The notes: generated by a model not told the origin, from the sequence alone. A stretch of 64,000 bases of DNA from Streptomyces beigongshangae (GCF_019710745.1 NZ_JAHKJW010000002.1:138006-202005), one strand, 5' to 3'. Counted from the first letter of the stretch, positions 25,904-35,671 are shown. Made by a program: numbers and translations.

Positions 25904-27157
25904 TCAGCGGGGTGAACCCATGCGGACGGGGAGCACCCGGTGTCCGTTCGAGATGAAGGACGCCACCGGCGTCAACCCGCCCTCAGGAACAGCCAGTTCC
26001 ATCCCCGGATACCTCCCGAAGAGCGCCGGCAGCGCGACCCGCGCCTCCAGCCTCCCCAGCGGCGCCCCGAGACAGAAGTGCACCCCGTGCCCGAAAGCCA
26101 GGTGCTCCTTGTCGGCCCGCAGCACATCGAACCGATCGGCGTCGTCCCCGTGGTCCAGCGGATTGCGCCCCGCCGCCGCGTACGCCGCGAGGACCGCCTC
26201 CCCCTTGCGGATCACCACCCCTTCCGGTCCGCCCAGCTCCCCGACCGCCAGGTCCTCCACGGCGTATCGCAGGGGAAGACTGGCGACCGGTGCCTCCAGC
26301 CGCAGCGTCTCCTCGATCACGTCGTCCCACGTGGCCCGCCCCGCCCGGACGTGCGCGAGCTGTTCGGGACGGGTCAGCAGCGCGTGGACGGCGTTGTCGA
26401 GGAGATTGACCGTGGTCTCGTGCCCCGCACTGATCATCAGTACGAGCGTGTCGAGCAGTTCCTGCTCACTGAGCCGCGTGTCGCCCTCGTCGTCCCGGGC
26501 CGCGATGAGCCCGGAGGTGAGGTCGTCCCCGGGCGACGCCCGCTTGGCGGCGACGAGTTCGCCGAGGACCGCGTACATCCTCGTGTAGGTGTCCGTGACC
26601 TCCTCCGGGCCGGCCGCGGTGTTGAAGACGCCGTCCACCACGGCCCGCAGCTCCGCGCCCTGCTCCTCCGGCAGCCCGAACAACTCGCTGATCACCTGGA
26701 TCGGCAGCGGATAGCAGAACTCCTCGCGCAGGTCGACGACCCCGGCCCGGCGCCCGGCCTCGTCGATGCGGTCGAGCAGCTGCTTGGTGATCTCCTCGAC
26801 GCGTGGCTGGAGTGCGGCGGTACGGCGTGCGGTGAACGCCTTGGCCACGAGGGTCCGCAGCCGTTTGTGCTCGCCGCCGTACGCCGTGAACATGTTCTGC
26901 ACGGCGACCCAGGCGAACAGCGGCCACTCCGGCGAGATCTCCCCGTTGATCCACAGCGGCCAGTGCCGCCGCGCGTCCTTCGACACGCGGGGATCGGTGA
27001 GCAGGCGTTTCAGCAGGTCCGTACTGCTGACCGCCCATGCCTCCACACCGCCGGGAAGCTCCACCCGGGCCACCGGACCGTGTGCGCGCAGCCGTGCCGC
27101 CTCGCCGTGGATGTCGCGACCGGACGGGTCGATGACGATGCGCTTCCGCTCTGGCAT
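25904..27157 (-). CDS. Cytochrome P450
   Basis: A 417-aa soluble class I P450. I-helix oxygen-binding motif SAGHETT, ExxR in EETLRLEAP, and heme-binding [12 protein letters not shown] with thiolate Cys362. The sequence layout ([24 protein letters not shown]) is that of bacterial CYP105/CYP107-like enzymes. No ferredoxin or reductase gene adjoins it, so electrons must come from elsewhere. It is divergent from the beta-galactosidase locus across about 510 bp. The substrate cannot be inferred. Confidence 0.95.
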   Translation of the reverse strand: MPERKRIVIDPSGRDIHGEAARLRAHGPVARVELPGGVEAWAVSSTDLLKRLLTDPRVSKDARRHWPLWINGEISPEWPLFAWVAVQNMFTAYGGEHKRLRTLVAKAFTARRTAALQPRVEEITKQLLDRIDEAGRRAGVVDLREEFCYPLPIQVISELFGLPEEQGAELRAVVDGVFNTAAGPEEVTDTYTRMYAVLGELVAAKRASPGDDLTSGLIAARDDEGDTRLSEQELLDTLVLMISAGHETTVNLLDNAVHALLTRPEQLAHVRAGRATWDDVIEETLRLEAPVASLPLRYAVEDLAVGELGGPEGVVIRKGEAVLAAYAAAGRNPLDHGDDADRFDVLRADKEHLAFGHGVHFCLGAPLGRLEARVALPALFGRYPGMELAVPEGGLTPVASFISNGHRVLPVRMGSPR

Positions 27158-27670
27158 ACGAACCTCCCCCTGTTCCCACCTGAAACATGCGAATCACGCT
27201 GAAAGTGGTACGTCGAGTGACATTACGCGGTTGCGGGGTGTGCCGACGAGGCCGTACGAGGCCAATCGCGGATGGCCGCAACCTGCCGGTGGAGCAGGCG
27301 GGTCGAGGTCTCCGACCCGCTTCAGGATCCTGCTCCCGGGTGAGAGGTGGTGGCGGCCGAACCGTGCCGGACGGCAGCGGGCCGAGGCGGCTGCGGCCAC
27401 TCGGCCCGGGCCCGCACGTGGCCGTCCCGCCCCGGTGCCGCGCGTACGCCCCCAGCCTGCACCGGCGCGTGCGGCCGACCGGGATCCGTCACCGGACGGA
27501 TCCGGCGACCCTTCGTGCCGGCACTGTCCGATACCGCCTTGACGCTGTTGAGTTACCGGTAACATCATGGTCTCGCAGCGCCGCCGCCGATCCCGCCTCC
27601 GGGCCTCCAGACCCTCTCCCCGGCTCGCCTTCACCCCCCGTTCCCCGAACCGAAGGGAAGCAGCATCCTC
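27158..27670. other. Gene-free region between P450 and beta-galactosidase genes
   Basis: 513 bp with long spurious open frames but no plausible gene. Its right third carries the operator and promoter annotated at 27539-27565. Nothing else recognisable. Confidence 0.6.
27539..27565 (+). promoter_or_regulatory. Probable promoter with LacI-type operator for GH35 gene
   Basis: A TTGACG -35-like hexamer (27539-27544) and a TAACAT -10-like hexamer (27560-27565) flank and overlap the perfect 12-bp palindrome GTTACCGGTAAC (27552-27563). A central CpG palindrome of this size is typical for LacI/GalR repressors, and such a repressor is encoded immediately downstream of the beta-galactosidase gene. Confidence 0.6.
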
Positions 27671-29500
27671 ATGTCCGCTCTGACCACGGCCTCCGACGGG
27701 TTCCGGCTCCACGGGGAGCCGTTCCGGATCGTCTCCGGCGCGATGCACTACTTCCGCGTCCATCCCGACCAGTGGGCCGACCGGCTCCGCAAGGCCCGGC
27801 TGATGGGCCTCAACACGGTGGAGACCTACGTCCCCTGGAACCTCCACCAGCCCGAACCCGGCACCCTGGTCCTGGACGGCTTCCTCGACCTGCCCCGGTA
27901 CCTGCGGCTGGCCCAGGCCGAGGGCCTGTACGTCCTGCTGCGCCCCGGACCGTACATCTGCGCCGAGTGGGACGGCGGCGGCCTGCCCTCCTGGCTGACC
28001 ACGGACCCCGACATCCGGCTGCGTACCAGCGACCCGCGCTTCACCGACGCGCTCGACCGCTACCTGGACCTGCTGCTGCCCCCGCTGCTGCCGCACCTCG
28101 CCGCGTCGGGCGGCCCGGTGATCGCCGTACAGGTGGAGAACGAGTACGGGGCGTACGGCGACGACACCGCGTACCTCGAACACCTCGCGCGGGCCCTGCG
28201 CACCGGGGGAGTCGGGGAACTCCTCTTCACCTGCGACCAGACCGATCCCGAGCACCTGGCGGCCGGCAGCCTGCCCGGTGTCCTCACCACCGGCACCTTC
28301 GGCAGCAGGGTCACGGAATCGCTGGAGCGGTTGCGTGTCCACCGGCCCGAAGGGCCGCTGATGTGCGCGGAGTTCTGGATCGGCTGGTTCGACCACTGGG
28401 GCGAACCGCACCACGTGCGCGACGCCGCCGACGCCGCAGCGGACCTCGACCGGCTGCTCTCCGCGGGCGCCTCGGTGAACATCTACATGTTCCACGGCGG
28501 CACCAACTTCGGCTTCACCAACGGCGCCAACCACGACCACGCGTACGAGCCCATCGTGACCTCGTACGACTACGACGCGGCCCTCACCGAGTCCGGCGAC
28601 CCGGGCCCGAAGTACCACGCCTTCCGCGAGGTGATCGCCCGCCACGCCCCGGTCCCGGACGAGCCCGTTCCGGCGCCGGCCCCCAAACTCCCGCCCACAC
28701 CGGTCGAACTGGACCACCGCGTCCCGCTGCTCCCGCACGCGAGCGTCCTGGCCGGGCCGGTGCGCGTCGACGCCGATCCGGTGACGATGGAGGAGCTGGG
28801 CCTGCGGGCGGGGTACGCCCTGTACCGCACCACGGTCCCCGTGCCGGGCGACGGCGTGCTGCACTTCGCGGGCGGTGTCGGCGACCGCGCCCAGGTCTTC
28901 GTGGACGGCGCCCCCGTCGGCGTACTCGAACGCGAACGCCACGAAGAGGCTCTGCCCGTGCGGGTTCCACGGGCCGGCGCCACGCTGGACGTGCTCGTCG
29001 AGAACATGGGCGGCGTCAACTACGGCCCCCGCATCGGCTCCCCGAAAGGGCTGCTCGGGCCCGTCACCTTCGACGGCACCGCGCTGCGGGGGTGGCACTG
29101 CCACCCCCTGGCCCTGGACGACCCCGGAGCGGTGCCCTTCGCCCCGGTCGCTTCCGCGCCCCCGGGGGAAGGGGCGCAAGGGGCGCAAGGGGTGCAAGGG
29201 GAGGAAGGAGAGGCGGAGGCGCCGGCGGATGCCGGGCCGGCCTTCCACCGCGGCACCTTCGAGGTCCGTACGCCCGCCGACACCTTCCTGTCCCTGCCCG
29301 GCTGGACCAAGGGCCAGGCATGGATCAACGGCTTCCACCTCGGCCGCTACTGGAACCGCGGCCCGCAGCGCACGCTGTACGTGCCCGCGCCCGTCCTGCG
29401 CCCCGGCACCAACGAACTGGTCCTGCTGGAACTGCAGGCCACGACCCGACGGCGCGCCCACCTCACCGACACGCCCGACCTCGGCCCGGTGAAGCCCTGA
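27671..29500 (+). CDS. Glycoside hydrolase family 35 beta-galactosidase
   Basis: A 609-aa cytoplasmic GH35 enzyme without signal peptide. The TIM barrel spans about 10-330 with RIVSGAMHYFRVHP, the proton donor Glu158 in QVENEYGAYG and the nucleophile Glu234 in LMCAEFWIGWFDHWG. Further hallmarks are LRPGPYICAEWDGGG and YMFHGGTNFGF. The C-terminal half has jelly-roll domains (LFVDG-type strands, WTKGQAWINGFHLGRYW). A Glu/Gly/Gln-rich insert near 497-515 interrupts two domains. It removes terminal beta-galactose from oligosaccharides and is probably controlled by the palindrome at 27552 and the adjacent LacI-type regulator. Confidence 0.95.
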   Translation: MSALTTASDGFRLHGEPFRIVSGAMHYFRVHPDQWADRLRKARLMGLNTVETYVPWNLHQPEPGTLVLDGFLDLPRYLRLAQAEGLYVLLRPGPYICAEWDGGGLPSWLTTDPDIRLRTSDPRFTDALDRYLDLLLPPLLPHLAASGGPVIAVQVENEYGAYGDDTAYLEHLARALRTGGVGELLFTCDQTDPEHLAAGSLPGVLTTGTFGSRVTESLERLRVHRPEGPLMCAEFWIGWFDHWGEPHHVRDAADAAADLDRLLSAGASVNIYMFHGGTNFGFTNGANHDHAYEPIVTSYDYDAALTESGDPGPKYHAFREVIARHAPVPDEPVPAPAPKLPPTPVELDHRVPLLPHASVLAGPVRVDADPVTMEELGLRAGYALYRTTVPVPGDGVLHFAGGVGDRAQVFVDGAPVGVLERERHEEALPVRVPRAGATLDVLVENMGGVNYGPRIGSPKGLLGPVTFDGTALRGWHCHPLALDDPGAVPFAPVASAPPGEGAQGAQGVQGEEGEAEAPADAGPAFHRGTFEVRTPADTFLSLPGWTKGQAWINGFHLGRYWNRGPQRTLYVPAPVLRPGTNELVLLELQATTRRRAHLTDTPDLGPVKP

Positions 29501-29669
29501 CGTTCTCTTCCCGGAGCTCTCCTGCTGCCTCTCCTGGCGCTTTCCTTCGTGCGCCGACCCTTCGCCTGCGGGTGACCGCGTCGCGTCTCCCTCCCGCCCG
29601 GCGGCCTATTCTGTGGGGCAGCCGGGCGGGGTACGACCGCCGGGACGGACCCGGAGGACAGCACCCGCC

Positions 29670-30809
29670 ATGACCCGAAGTGCCGGTGACGGCGTGCCGC
29701 CCGACGGACCCCCCGAGGATCTCCCGAAGGACCTCGGCAACGAGCTCCGCAACGACGTCCGCAAGGGCCGCAGCCGGCGCAGCTTCGCGGGCGCGCGTCC
29801 GGTGATGGGCGACGTGGCACGGCTGGCCGGTGTCTCCAAGCAGACGGTGTCCCGCGTACTGAACGACAACCCGGCCGTCCGCCCCGAGACCCGCGAGCTG
29901 GTCCTGACGGCCATGCGCACCCTCGGTTACCGGCCGAGCCGCAGCGCGCGTTCGCTGGCGAGCGGCCGGACCCGCATGCTGGGGGTGATCTCCTTCGACG
30001 CGGCCCGCTTCGGCCCCGCCTCCATCCTGGCCGCGATCAACACCGCGGCCCAGGAGGCCGGTTACCTGGTGAGTTCCATCGCGCTCGACACGGCGGACCG
30101 GGCCACCGTCGTACGGGCCGTGGACACGCTGTCGGCCGAGGGCGCGGACGGTGTGATCGCCATCGCCCCGCAGCGCTGGGTGGGCAGGGCGCTGGCGGAG
30201 GCACGGCTCGACACCCCGCTGATGGTGCTGGAGAACGACCTCGGCGAGGACGCGTCGTTCGTCACGGCGGACAACCGGGCGGGCGCCCGCAAGGCCACCG
30301 AACACCTCCTGGACCTCGGCCACGCGACGGTACGGCACATCGCGGGTCCCGCGGGCTGGCTGTCGGCGGACCGCAGGGCGGAGGCGTGGCGGGCCACGCT
30401 GGAGGCGGCGGGGGCCCCGGTGCCGGAACCGCTCGTCGGCGACTGGAGCGCCGACTCGGGTTACGAACTGGGGCGCCGGCTGGCCGACCGCCCCGAGGTC
30501 ACCGCGGTCTTCGCCTCGAACGACCAGATGGCGCTGGGCGTACTGCGCGCCCTGCACGAGGCGGGCCGCCGTGTCCCCGACGACGTCAGCGTCGTCGGCT
30601 ACGACGACATCCCCGAGGCAGCGCACCTGCTCCCCCCGCTGACCACGGTCCGCACCGACTTCCCCGAGATCGGCACGCGCTCCCTGCGGCTGCTCCTGTC
30701 CCAACTGGACGGCCCGCCGGAACCGGAGGTGGACCGGGTGGTACCGGTGGAGCTGATCGTACGCAGGAGCACGGGCCCGGCACCGCGAGACCGATCCCGC
30801 ACGGGGTGA
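29670..30809 (+). CDS. LacI/GalR-family transcriptional repressor
   Basis: A 379-aa regulator. The first 45 residues are polar. The LacI HTH follows: MGDVARLAGVSKQTVSRVLNDNPAVRPETR with hinge YRPSRSARSLASG. The periplasmic-binding-like effector domain (about 105-375) includes LGVISFDAARFG and VSVVGYDDIPEAAHLLPPLTTV. It starts at an ATG with GGAGGA upstream, 169 bp after the beta-galactosidase stop on the same strand. Most likely it represses that gene by binding GTTACCGGTAAC and is released by a galactoside. Confidence 0.93.
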   Translation: MTRSAGDGVPPDGPPEDLPKDLGNELRNDVRKGRSRRSFAGARPVMGDVARLAGVSKQTVSRVLNDNPAVRPETRELVLTAMRTLGYRPSRSARSLASGRTRMLGVISFDAARFGPASILAAINTAAQEAGYLVSSIALDTADRATVVRAVDTLSAEGADGVIAIAPQRWVGRALAEARLDTPLMVLENDLGEDASFVTADNRAGARKATEHLLDLGHATVRHIAGPAGWLSADRRAEAWRATLEAAGAPVPEPLVGDWSADSGYELGRRLADRPEVTAVFASNDQMALGVLRALHEAGRRVPDDVSVVGYDDIPEAAHLLPPLTTVRTDFPEIGTRSLRLLLSQLDGPPEPEVDRVVPVELIVRRSTGPAPRDRSRTG

Positions 30810-31625
30810 CGTGTCCGGTCACGAGTCCGGTCATGAACGGGAAGATCTGTGGGGATCAGGCGGGTGGGCAGGCACTTCGCCGGGACAGAGAGGACCCGTG
30901 CCGGAGCAAGAGACCTCTGTCGGCCCTTGATCATCGTGCAGGACAATTTTGCACTCCGCGCCGCTGCGGGACCCGCCCCGAAGCCGGTCGGCGGGTTTCT
31001 CCCTGATCGGGCGATACGGCGTCCTGGGGCGCGTCGGGTCCGTCGCCCGAACGGACCCGACGGTCTTGGACATCCCGCACCTCCTCCGCGTGAGCCCTTT
31101 CCCGAACCCGGGAGAAGCCGGCCATCGGTGCCGGTGAACCCATGGGCCGACGGTGCCTCTGCCGGCGGCGGAGGGCGGTGCGCCGCTGAACGTCACGACG
31201 AGGTCCGTTGTCAGTGTCTGCGGGTATGTTCCTGATCGCGCGGCCGGCTTCCGGGGGTTCCAGCTCTGCAAGGAATGGCCGCATCCCCGATCTGTCCGGG
31301 GGAGGCCCGGAACAGCCAGGACCCAACCGGCGGTCGGGCTTCGTCGATGGCCAGGAGGCAACCTGCCGGCGCCGGCCGCGCACCACCTGCCCCTGCTGTC
31401 GGACAAGGTGCTGTCGAACCGATCGGCACAGCTCGGCGAAGCCGGAGTGGTTGCCTATGACCGCGAGCATCTTGTCCGGGACCTTCCTGGCCCCGGGATC
31501 CACCTACTGTGATGCTTCCGAAGAAGAAGCGAACCGCACCATGTCATACGCTCTGCGGTCCTGTGGCCGCGTCTTTCCTGATGTTGCTGTACCGACGTCG
31601 TCGCTGCATGAGCGGAGGGGGTCTC
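30810..31625. other. Gene-free stretch at the left edge of the decayed island
   Basis: 816 bp in which several open frames exist on both strands but none shows recognisable domains or a convincing start. It contains one strong hairpin (31032-31062). The composition is slightly lower in GC than the core to the left, and the region may be remnants of lost genes. Confidence 0.5.
31032..31062. terminator. Strong 12-bp-arm hairpin in gene-free DNA
   Basis: A perfect inverted repeat of 12 bp (left arm 31032-31043, loop 31044-31050, right arm 31051-31062) about 220 bp after the LacI-type gene stop. It can be its terminator, though there is no U-tract and the distance is long. Confidence 0.45.
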
Positions 31626-32489
31626 GTGGAGCTGAAGGTCATGCGCTGGAAGCGGTACGGACGTGATCGCCTGTACGCGAACCTGCCCGATGGCACCGCG
31701 GTCGGCTGGGCGGACGTCACGACGGGGGAGATTACGGTCCTGCGCGCCGAGTACCGCCACGACGTGCTCGTCGTACTGAGACGGCGCTTGTCGAAGATCA
31801 CCAGTGCGGTCCCGCCGGACGGAGCACTCAAGGCCGAAGCGCGTCCGATGCCGCTGTCGCTGCCACCGCTGACGCCGGCGGACGACCTGGCAGCCAATCC
31901 TCCTGGAAAGGCCATCAGCAATCTCCTGGCCGCATCCGGCCCGGGCCCGGCGCGCAGGATCTTCACATGGCTGCTGCGGCGGCCGACGCAGTGGGACTCG
32001 TGGCGAAAAGGACTGGCGGGGGAGCGCCGGGTGGGAGCCGAGCTGAATCGCCTGACACGCCACGGCTGGAGGGTCCTGCACTCCATCCCCCTGGCCGACG
32101 ACGTGGACGTCGACCACTTGCTGATCGGGCCTGGCGGGGTGTTCAGCATCAACACGAAGCACCACCACAAGAGGGCTGTATGGGTGGGCGACGACGCCGT
32201 GAAGGTCGATCACGGAAAACCGGCGCCCTACGCACGCAAGAGCCGCGCGGAGGCCAAGCGGGTGAGCCGGGTGCTCGAACGCCATTGCGCCTTCCCCGTA
32301 CCGGTGGCGCCGGTGCTCGTCTTCGTCGGCGTCACCGATCTGAAGGTGGTCGCCACACAGCTCACCGTACGGGTGTACCAGGAACGCCAGGTATCGGCAC
32401 TGGCACCGCTCTCAGGCGTGCTGACGGCCGAGCAGGTCGAACAGGTGTACGGTGTCGCCCGCCATCGTCAGGCTTGGCGTCGGGCCTGA
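31626..32489 (+). CDS. NERD-domain protein (nuclease-related), intact signature
   Basis: A 287-aa protein. The N-terminal module (MRWKRYGRDRLYANLPDG) is shared with the paralogue at 23545. The NERD domain (about 125-240) has GERRVGAELNRLTRHGWRVLHSIPL, then DVDHLLIGPGGVFSINTK, keeping the Asp and Lys of the nuclease-like fold, and ends with PVAPVLVFVGVTDLKVV. The GTG at 31626 follows GGAGGGGG; an ATG at 31608 is the alternative. NERD proteins are found with kinases, helicases and defence genes. Here a Ser/Thr kinase follows on the same strand after 437 bp. Its biochemical activity is not established. Confidence 0.75.
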   Translation: MELKVMRWKRYGRDRLYANLPDGTAVGWADVTTGEITVLRAEYRHDVLVVLRRRLSKITSAVPPDGALKAEARPMPLSLPPLTPADDLAANPPGKAISNLLAASGPGPARRIFTWLLRRPTQWDSWRKGLAGERRVGAELNRLTRHGWRVLHSIPLADDVDVDHLLIGPGGVFSINTKHHHKRAVWVGDDAVKVDHGKPAPYARKSRAEAKRVSRVLERHCAFPVPVAPVLVFVGVTDLKVVATQLTVRVYQERQVSALAPLSGVLTAEQVEQVYGVARHRQAWRRA

Positions 32490-32926
32490 GCCGGTGGGCC
32501 CGGGATGATGCTTCAGGATCCCGTCCACGTCTCGTCTACGATCCCCGACATGCGGCTGCTTCGGGCAGCATCATAGTCCACGGCTGCTGAGCACCGCTTT
32601 AGGAGTTCGGTTCGCGCGCGGTCTGGTGACTGTCGCCGGCTGGTGCGACGGCCGGACTGGAGTGCCGGTGTGCGCCCCCGTCCGGCGTCGTTGATGTCGG
32701 CCATGGATGTCAGGAGCCGTGTGAGCCGCCGCTGTGGAGACTGGTCATTTTGCGCGCGCTGGGTCCGTGGTTCGGCGGACACGTCTACGGCATGCCTCGG
32801 TGCGGGTGGCTGCGGCGAGTCTTCGAGCTTCACCAGGGACTCCCACTCCTCTGATGCCCCAGGGCGGGTCTCCTGCTTCACGTTAAGCTGCTTCTGCTGC
32901 TGGGTGACGGGCGTTTCGGGGGATCG
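32490..32926. other. Gene-free region upstream of Ser/Thr kinase
   Basis: 437 bp without a plausible gene, repeat or clear hairpin. The right part presumably carries the kinase promoter; I could not pick out a -10/-35 pair with confidence. Confidence 0.5.
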
Positions 32927-34714
32927 ATGAACGGTGCAGGAGGATCTGCTCAAGCGGTCTTTCAGTCGCTGGCGGCTGACGATCCACTGAGCGTGGGAGG
33001 GTATCGGCTGGCCGCCCGGCTTGGTGCGGGTGGCATGGGCAAGGTGTATCTCTCGCATACCCCGGGCGGACGTCCCGTGGCGCTCAAGGTGATCCGGCCC
33101 GAGTTCGCCGGGGACCCGGAGTTCCGGCGGCGGTTCGCGCAGGAGGTGCGGGCGGCTGAGCGGGTGCACGGCCTGTCTACGGCACCCGTGATCGACAGTG
33201 ACACGGAGGGGCCGCAGCCCTGGCTGGCGACCGCCTACGTGTCCGGGCCCACGCTGGCATCCGCTGTCGTGGACTATGGGCCACTGCCCGCCCTCACCGT
33301 GTTGTTGCTCGCCGCCGGAGTGGCCGAGGCCCTGCAAGTTGTGCACGGTGCCGGCATTGTGCACCGGGATCTGAAGCCGTCCAATGTGCTGTTGGCCGCC
33401 GACGGGCCCCGCGTCATCGACTTCGGTATCGCCCGTGCTGCTGACGCCACGGCGCTGACTGGCAGCGGCGTCACCGTTGGTAGCCCAGCCTTCATGTCGC
33501 CGGAGCAGGCGGCGGGCCGTACCGTGGGGCCGCCGTCAGATGTGTTCGCTCTCGGGCAGGTCGCTGCCTTCGCCGCGCTGGCCAGGTCCGCTCACGGGGA
33601 CGGACCGTCCCACGCGGTCCTCTATCGGATCGTCCACGAGGATCCGGATCTCGCCGGACTACCTGCCGAACTGGACGAACTCGTCCGCAGCTGTCTGGCT
33701 AAGGATCCGGGCGAGCGTCCGTCGCTCAGTGAGGTCCTTGCCCTGTGCAGCGCGGCGTCCGGCGCCACTCAGTTGCGCCGTCCTGAAGACTGGCTGCCGG
33801 GAGCTTTGACGACTGCCATCGCCCAGCGGTATGCCGCTCCGTCGCCGGGTCCGTCGGCACCTGAGCGGCCTGTGGTACCCGGGCATGCTGTACCGCATCA
33901 ACCTCCGGCGAGCGCGCCTGGCGGGATTCAAACGCCTCCGACGGCGGTGTCAGCCGGAGCGCTCACCCGGCGAGCACCGATGCCCCCACACCCTCCGACG
34001 CTGCCGGAGCATCCTCGGCAGGCACCGGCACAGGCGGATCGGCCCGCTCAGCCCGTTGTGCCTGGCGTACCCACCCCCCCTAGCGTCCGGCGTCGGAAGA
34101 TCGGCGCCCTCCTCGGCTGCGGTGCTGGAGCCGTCGTGCTCCTAGTCGCTGCTCTCGCCGGTCATCTTGGGCGGGGTGGTGGCTCCGGTACCGGCGAGGA
34201 CGGGAAGCGGACAGGCCCCATCGCCACCGCGTCCCGTGAGGCGACCGCCCCGACCCATCCCTCAGACGGGTCGTCCGCGGGCGGCGCCCATAAGCCGGAG
34301 ACCTACAAGAAAGTCAAGCTGCCCGACGGCTACTACCTGAAGTTCAGTGACCAGCCACTGATGCCACACGAGTCGAACTACGACGACCTGTACCTAATGT
34401 GCGGCGGCACCGCCGGCTGCGACTTTGGCCACTACAACACCAAGCTCGTCCTGCTTGACCAAGGCGAGCAGGGCTCCCTGGACGCCTGTAAGCAGGACAC
34501 TCGCTATCTGCCCCAGACGATCTCCGTGAGCCGGCTCTCCAAGGGCAGGCAGTTCTGCGCGATCACGCAGGACGGCCTTGTCGCCCTCGTGACGTTCCAG
34601 GGCCAATCGCCCAGCACCAGTGCCAGTCAGTACGTCACTCTGGACATCACCATCTGGCGGGATGCCGTACCCGGCGGAGAACAGCTAGGGCTCCAGCTAG
34701 AGCGTGTCCGCTAA
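32927..34714 (+). CDS. Membrane Ser/Thr protein kinase (PASTA-less), stop codon inside adjacent IS
   Basis: A 595-aa Hanks-type kinase. Gly-rich loop LGAGGMGKVYL, catalytic Lys54 in VALKVIRP, HRDLKPSN at 146-153, DFGIA at 165-169 and SPEQAAG in the activation segment. A Pro-rich juxtamembrane region (about 285-385) leads to one TM (GALLGCGAGAVVLLVAALAG, about 393-412) and an extracellular domain of about 180 aa with paired Cys (MCGGTAGCDF, DACKQD, QFCAIT). The ligand is unknown. The last residues (QLERVR) and the stop codon fall at the edge of the IS5-like element, so the original C-terminus may have been altered by insertion. Confidence 0.9.
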   Translation: MNGAGGSAQAVFQSLAADDPLSVGGYRLAARLGAGGMGKVYLSHTPGGRPVALKVIRPEFAGDPEFRRRFAQEVRAAERVHGLSTAPVIDSDTEGPQPWLATAYVSGPTLASAVVDYGPLPALTVLLLAAGVAEALQVVHGAGIVHRDLKPSNVLLAADGPRVIDFGIARAADATALTGSGVTVGSPAFMSPEQAAGRTVGPPSDVFALGQVAAFAALARSAHGDGPSHAVLYRIVHEDPDLAGLPAELDELVRSCLAKDPGERPSLSEVLALCSAASGATQLRRPEDWLPGALTTAIAQRYAAPSPGPSAPERPVVPGHAVPHQPPASAPGGIQTPPTAVSAGALTRRAPMPPHPPTLPEHPRQAPAQADRPAQPVVPGVPTPPSVRRRKIGALLGCGAGAVVLLVAALAGHLGRGGGSGTGEDGKRTGPIATASREATAPTHPSDGSSAGGAHKPETYKKVKLPDGYYLKFSDQPLMPHESNYDDLYLMCGGTAGCDFGHYNTKLVLLDQGEQGSLDACKQDTRYLPQTISVSRLSKGRQFCAITQDGLVALVTFQGQSPSTSASQYVTLDITIWRDAVPGGEQLGLQLERVR

Positions 34715-35643
34715 ATGCGAGCCCAGACGAGCACAGCGGCGAGGACGGCGGCCGAGCGGTAAACAATCGCGAGCTTGTCGAACCTCGTGGCCAGGCCCCG
34801 CCACTGCTTGAGCAGGGCGAAGGACCGCTCGACCACGTTGCGGTTCCTGTAGGCCACCGGATCGAACTTCGACGGACGCCCACCCGCTGCACCGCGGCGG
34901 CGACGGTGCTCTTGCTGGTCACGCCGTTCAGGGGTGACCGCGGTGATCCCGCGGGCCTTGAGCGCCGCTCGGATCGCGCGGGAGGAGTAGGCATTGTCCC
35001 CGAGCAGCATGGCCGGGGTTGTGCGCGGGCGGCCTGCTCCGGTCCTGGGGACTCGCAGGTCGCCCAGCAGCCACGGCAGGGACTGGCCGTCGTGCGCCTG
35101 CCCGGGTGTCACGACGACGGCCAGAGGTCGGCCCTGACCGTCCACGGCGTGGTGGATCTTCGTGGTCAGCCCGCCGCGGGAACGGCCGATCGCGTGCCCG
35201 GCGGGCTCTCGGTGAGCGTCATGGCCTTGACCTCGGGCTGCGTCCCGGCACGTCTCGGGGCGGCGGGTGTTGGTGGCGTGCTGGTGGGCCCGGGTGATGG
35301 TGGAGTCCACCGCCACCCGCCACCCGCCACCCGCCAGTCGATCAGCCCATCATCGTCCGCGCGGGCGAGCAGGACACCGAGCACACGGTCCCAGGTCCCG
35401 TCGGCCGCCCAGCGGCGGTGGCGGGCCCACACGGTTTTCCAGGATCCGAACCTCGTTGGGAGGTCTCGCCAAGGAACACCGGTGCGATACCGGTAGACGA
35501 TCGCCTCCACAATGCGGCGGTGATCGGCCCACGGCCTGCCACGACGCCTGGTACTGGAGGGAAGCAGAGGTCGCAAGCGGTCCCGCTGCCGGTCAGTCAG
35601 CCGAGCATGACGAGGCATCAGGATCAGACCGTCGAGACGCTGT
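34697..35643. mobile_element. IS5-like insertion sequence, probably inactive
   Basis: About 0.95 kb covering a minus-strand IS5-family transposase. The left end reads AGCGTGTC (from 34701) and the right end, on the opposite strand, AGCGTCTC, matching in seven of eight bases. A CTAG (34697-34700) adjoins the left end, resembling the YTAR target of IS5 elements, but no matching duplication is seen on the right. Ends are therefore approximate. Confidence 0.55.
34711..35618 (-). pseudogene. IS5-family transposase, frameshifted
   Basis: Reading from the ATG at 35618, the first part (HARLTDRQRDRLRPLLP, WRDLPTRFGSWKTVWARHRRW) is the IS5 N-terminal DDE-associated domain. The second part, in another frame, has the catalytic core: VDSTITRAHQHA, GGLTTKIHHAVDG, LLGDNAYSS, RNVVERSFALLKQWR. 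The frames join at 35312-35332, where the heptamer GCCACCC is present three times. Removing two copies (14 bp) restores a continuous DWRVAVDSTIT. This looks like replication slippage that inactivated the gene, although some IS5 relatives use programmed frameshifting. Confidence 0.8.
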
Positions 35644-35671
35644 GCATTCGTGCCTGGCAGCGCGGCCGGGC

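Noticed and set aside
26014..27202. Plus-strand open frame opposite the P450 gene
   Set aside because: Shadow of the P450 coding sequence; composition and lack of domains exclude it.
34697..34700. CTAG as proof of a target-site duplication for the IS
   Set aside because: No CTAG is found at the right end, where GTGC or GCAT follows, so a duplication cannot be claimed and the right end is uncertain.
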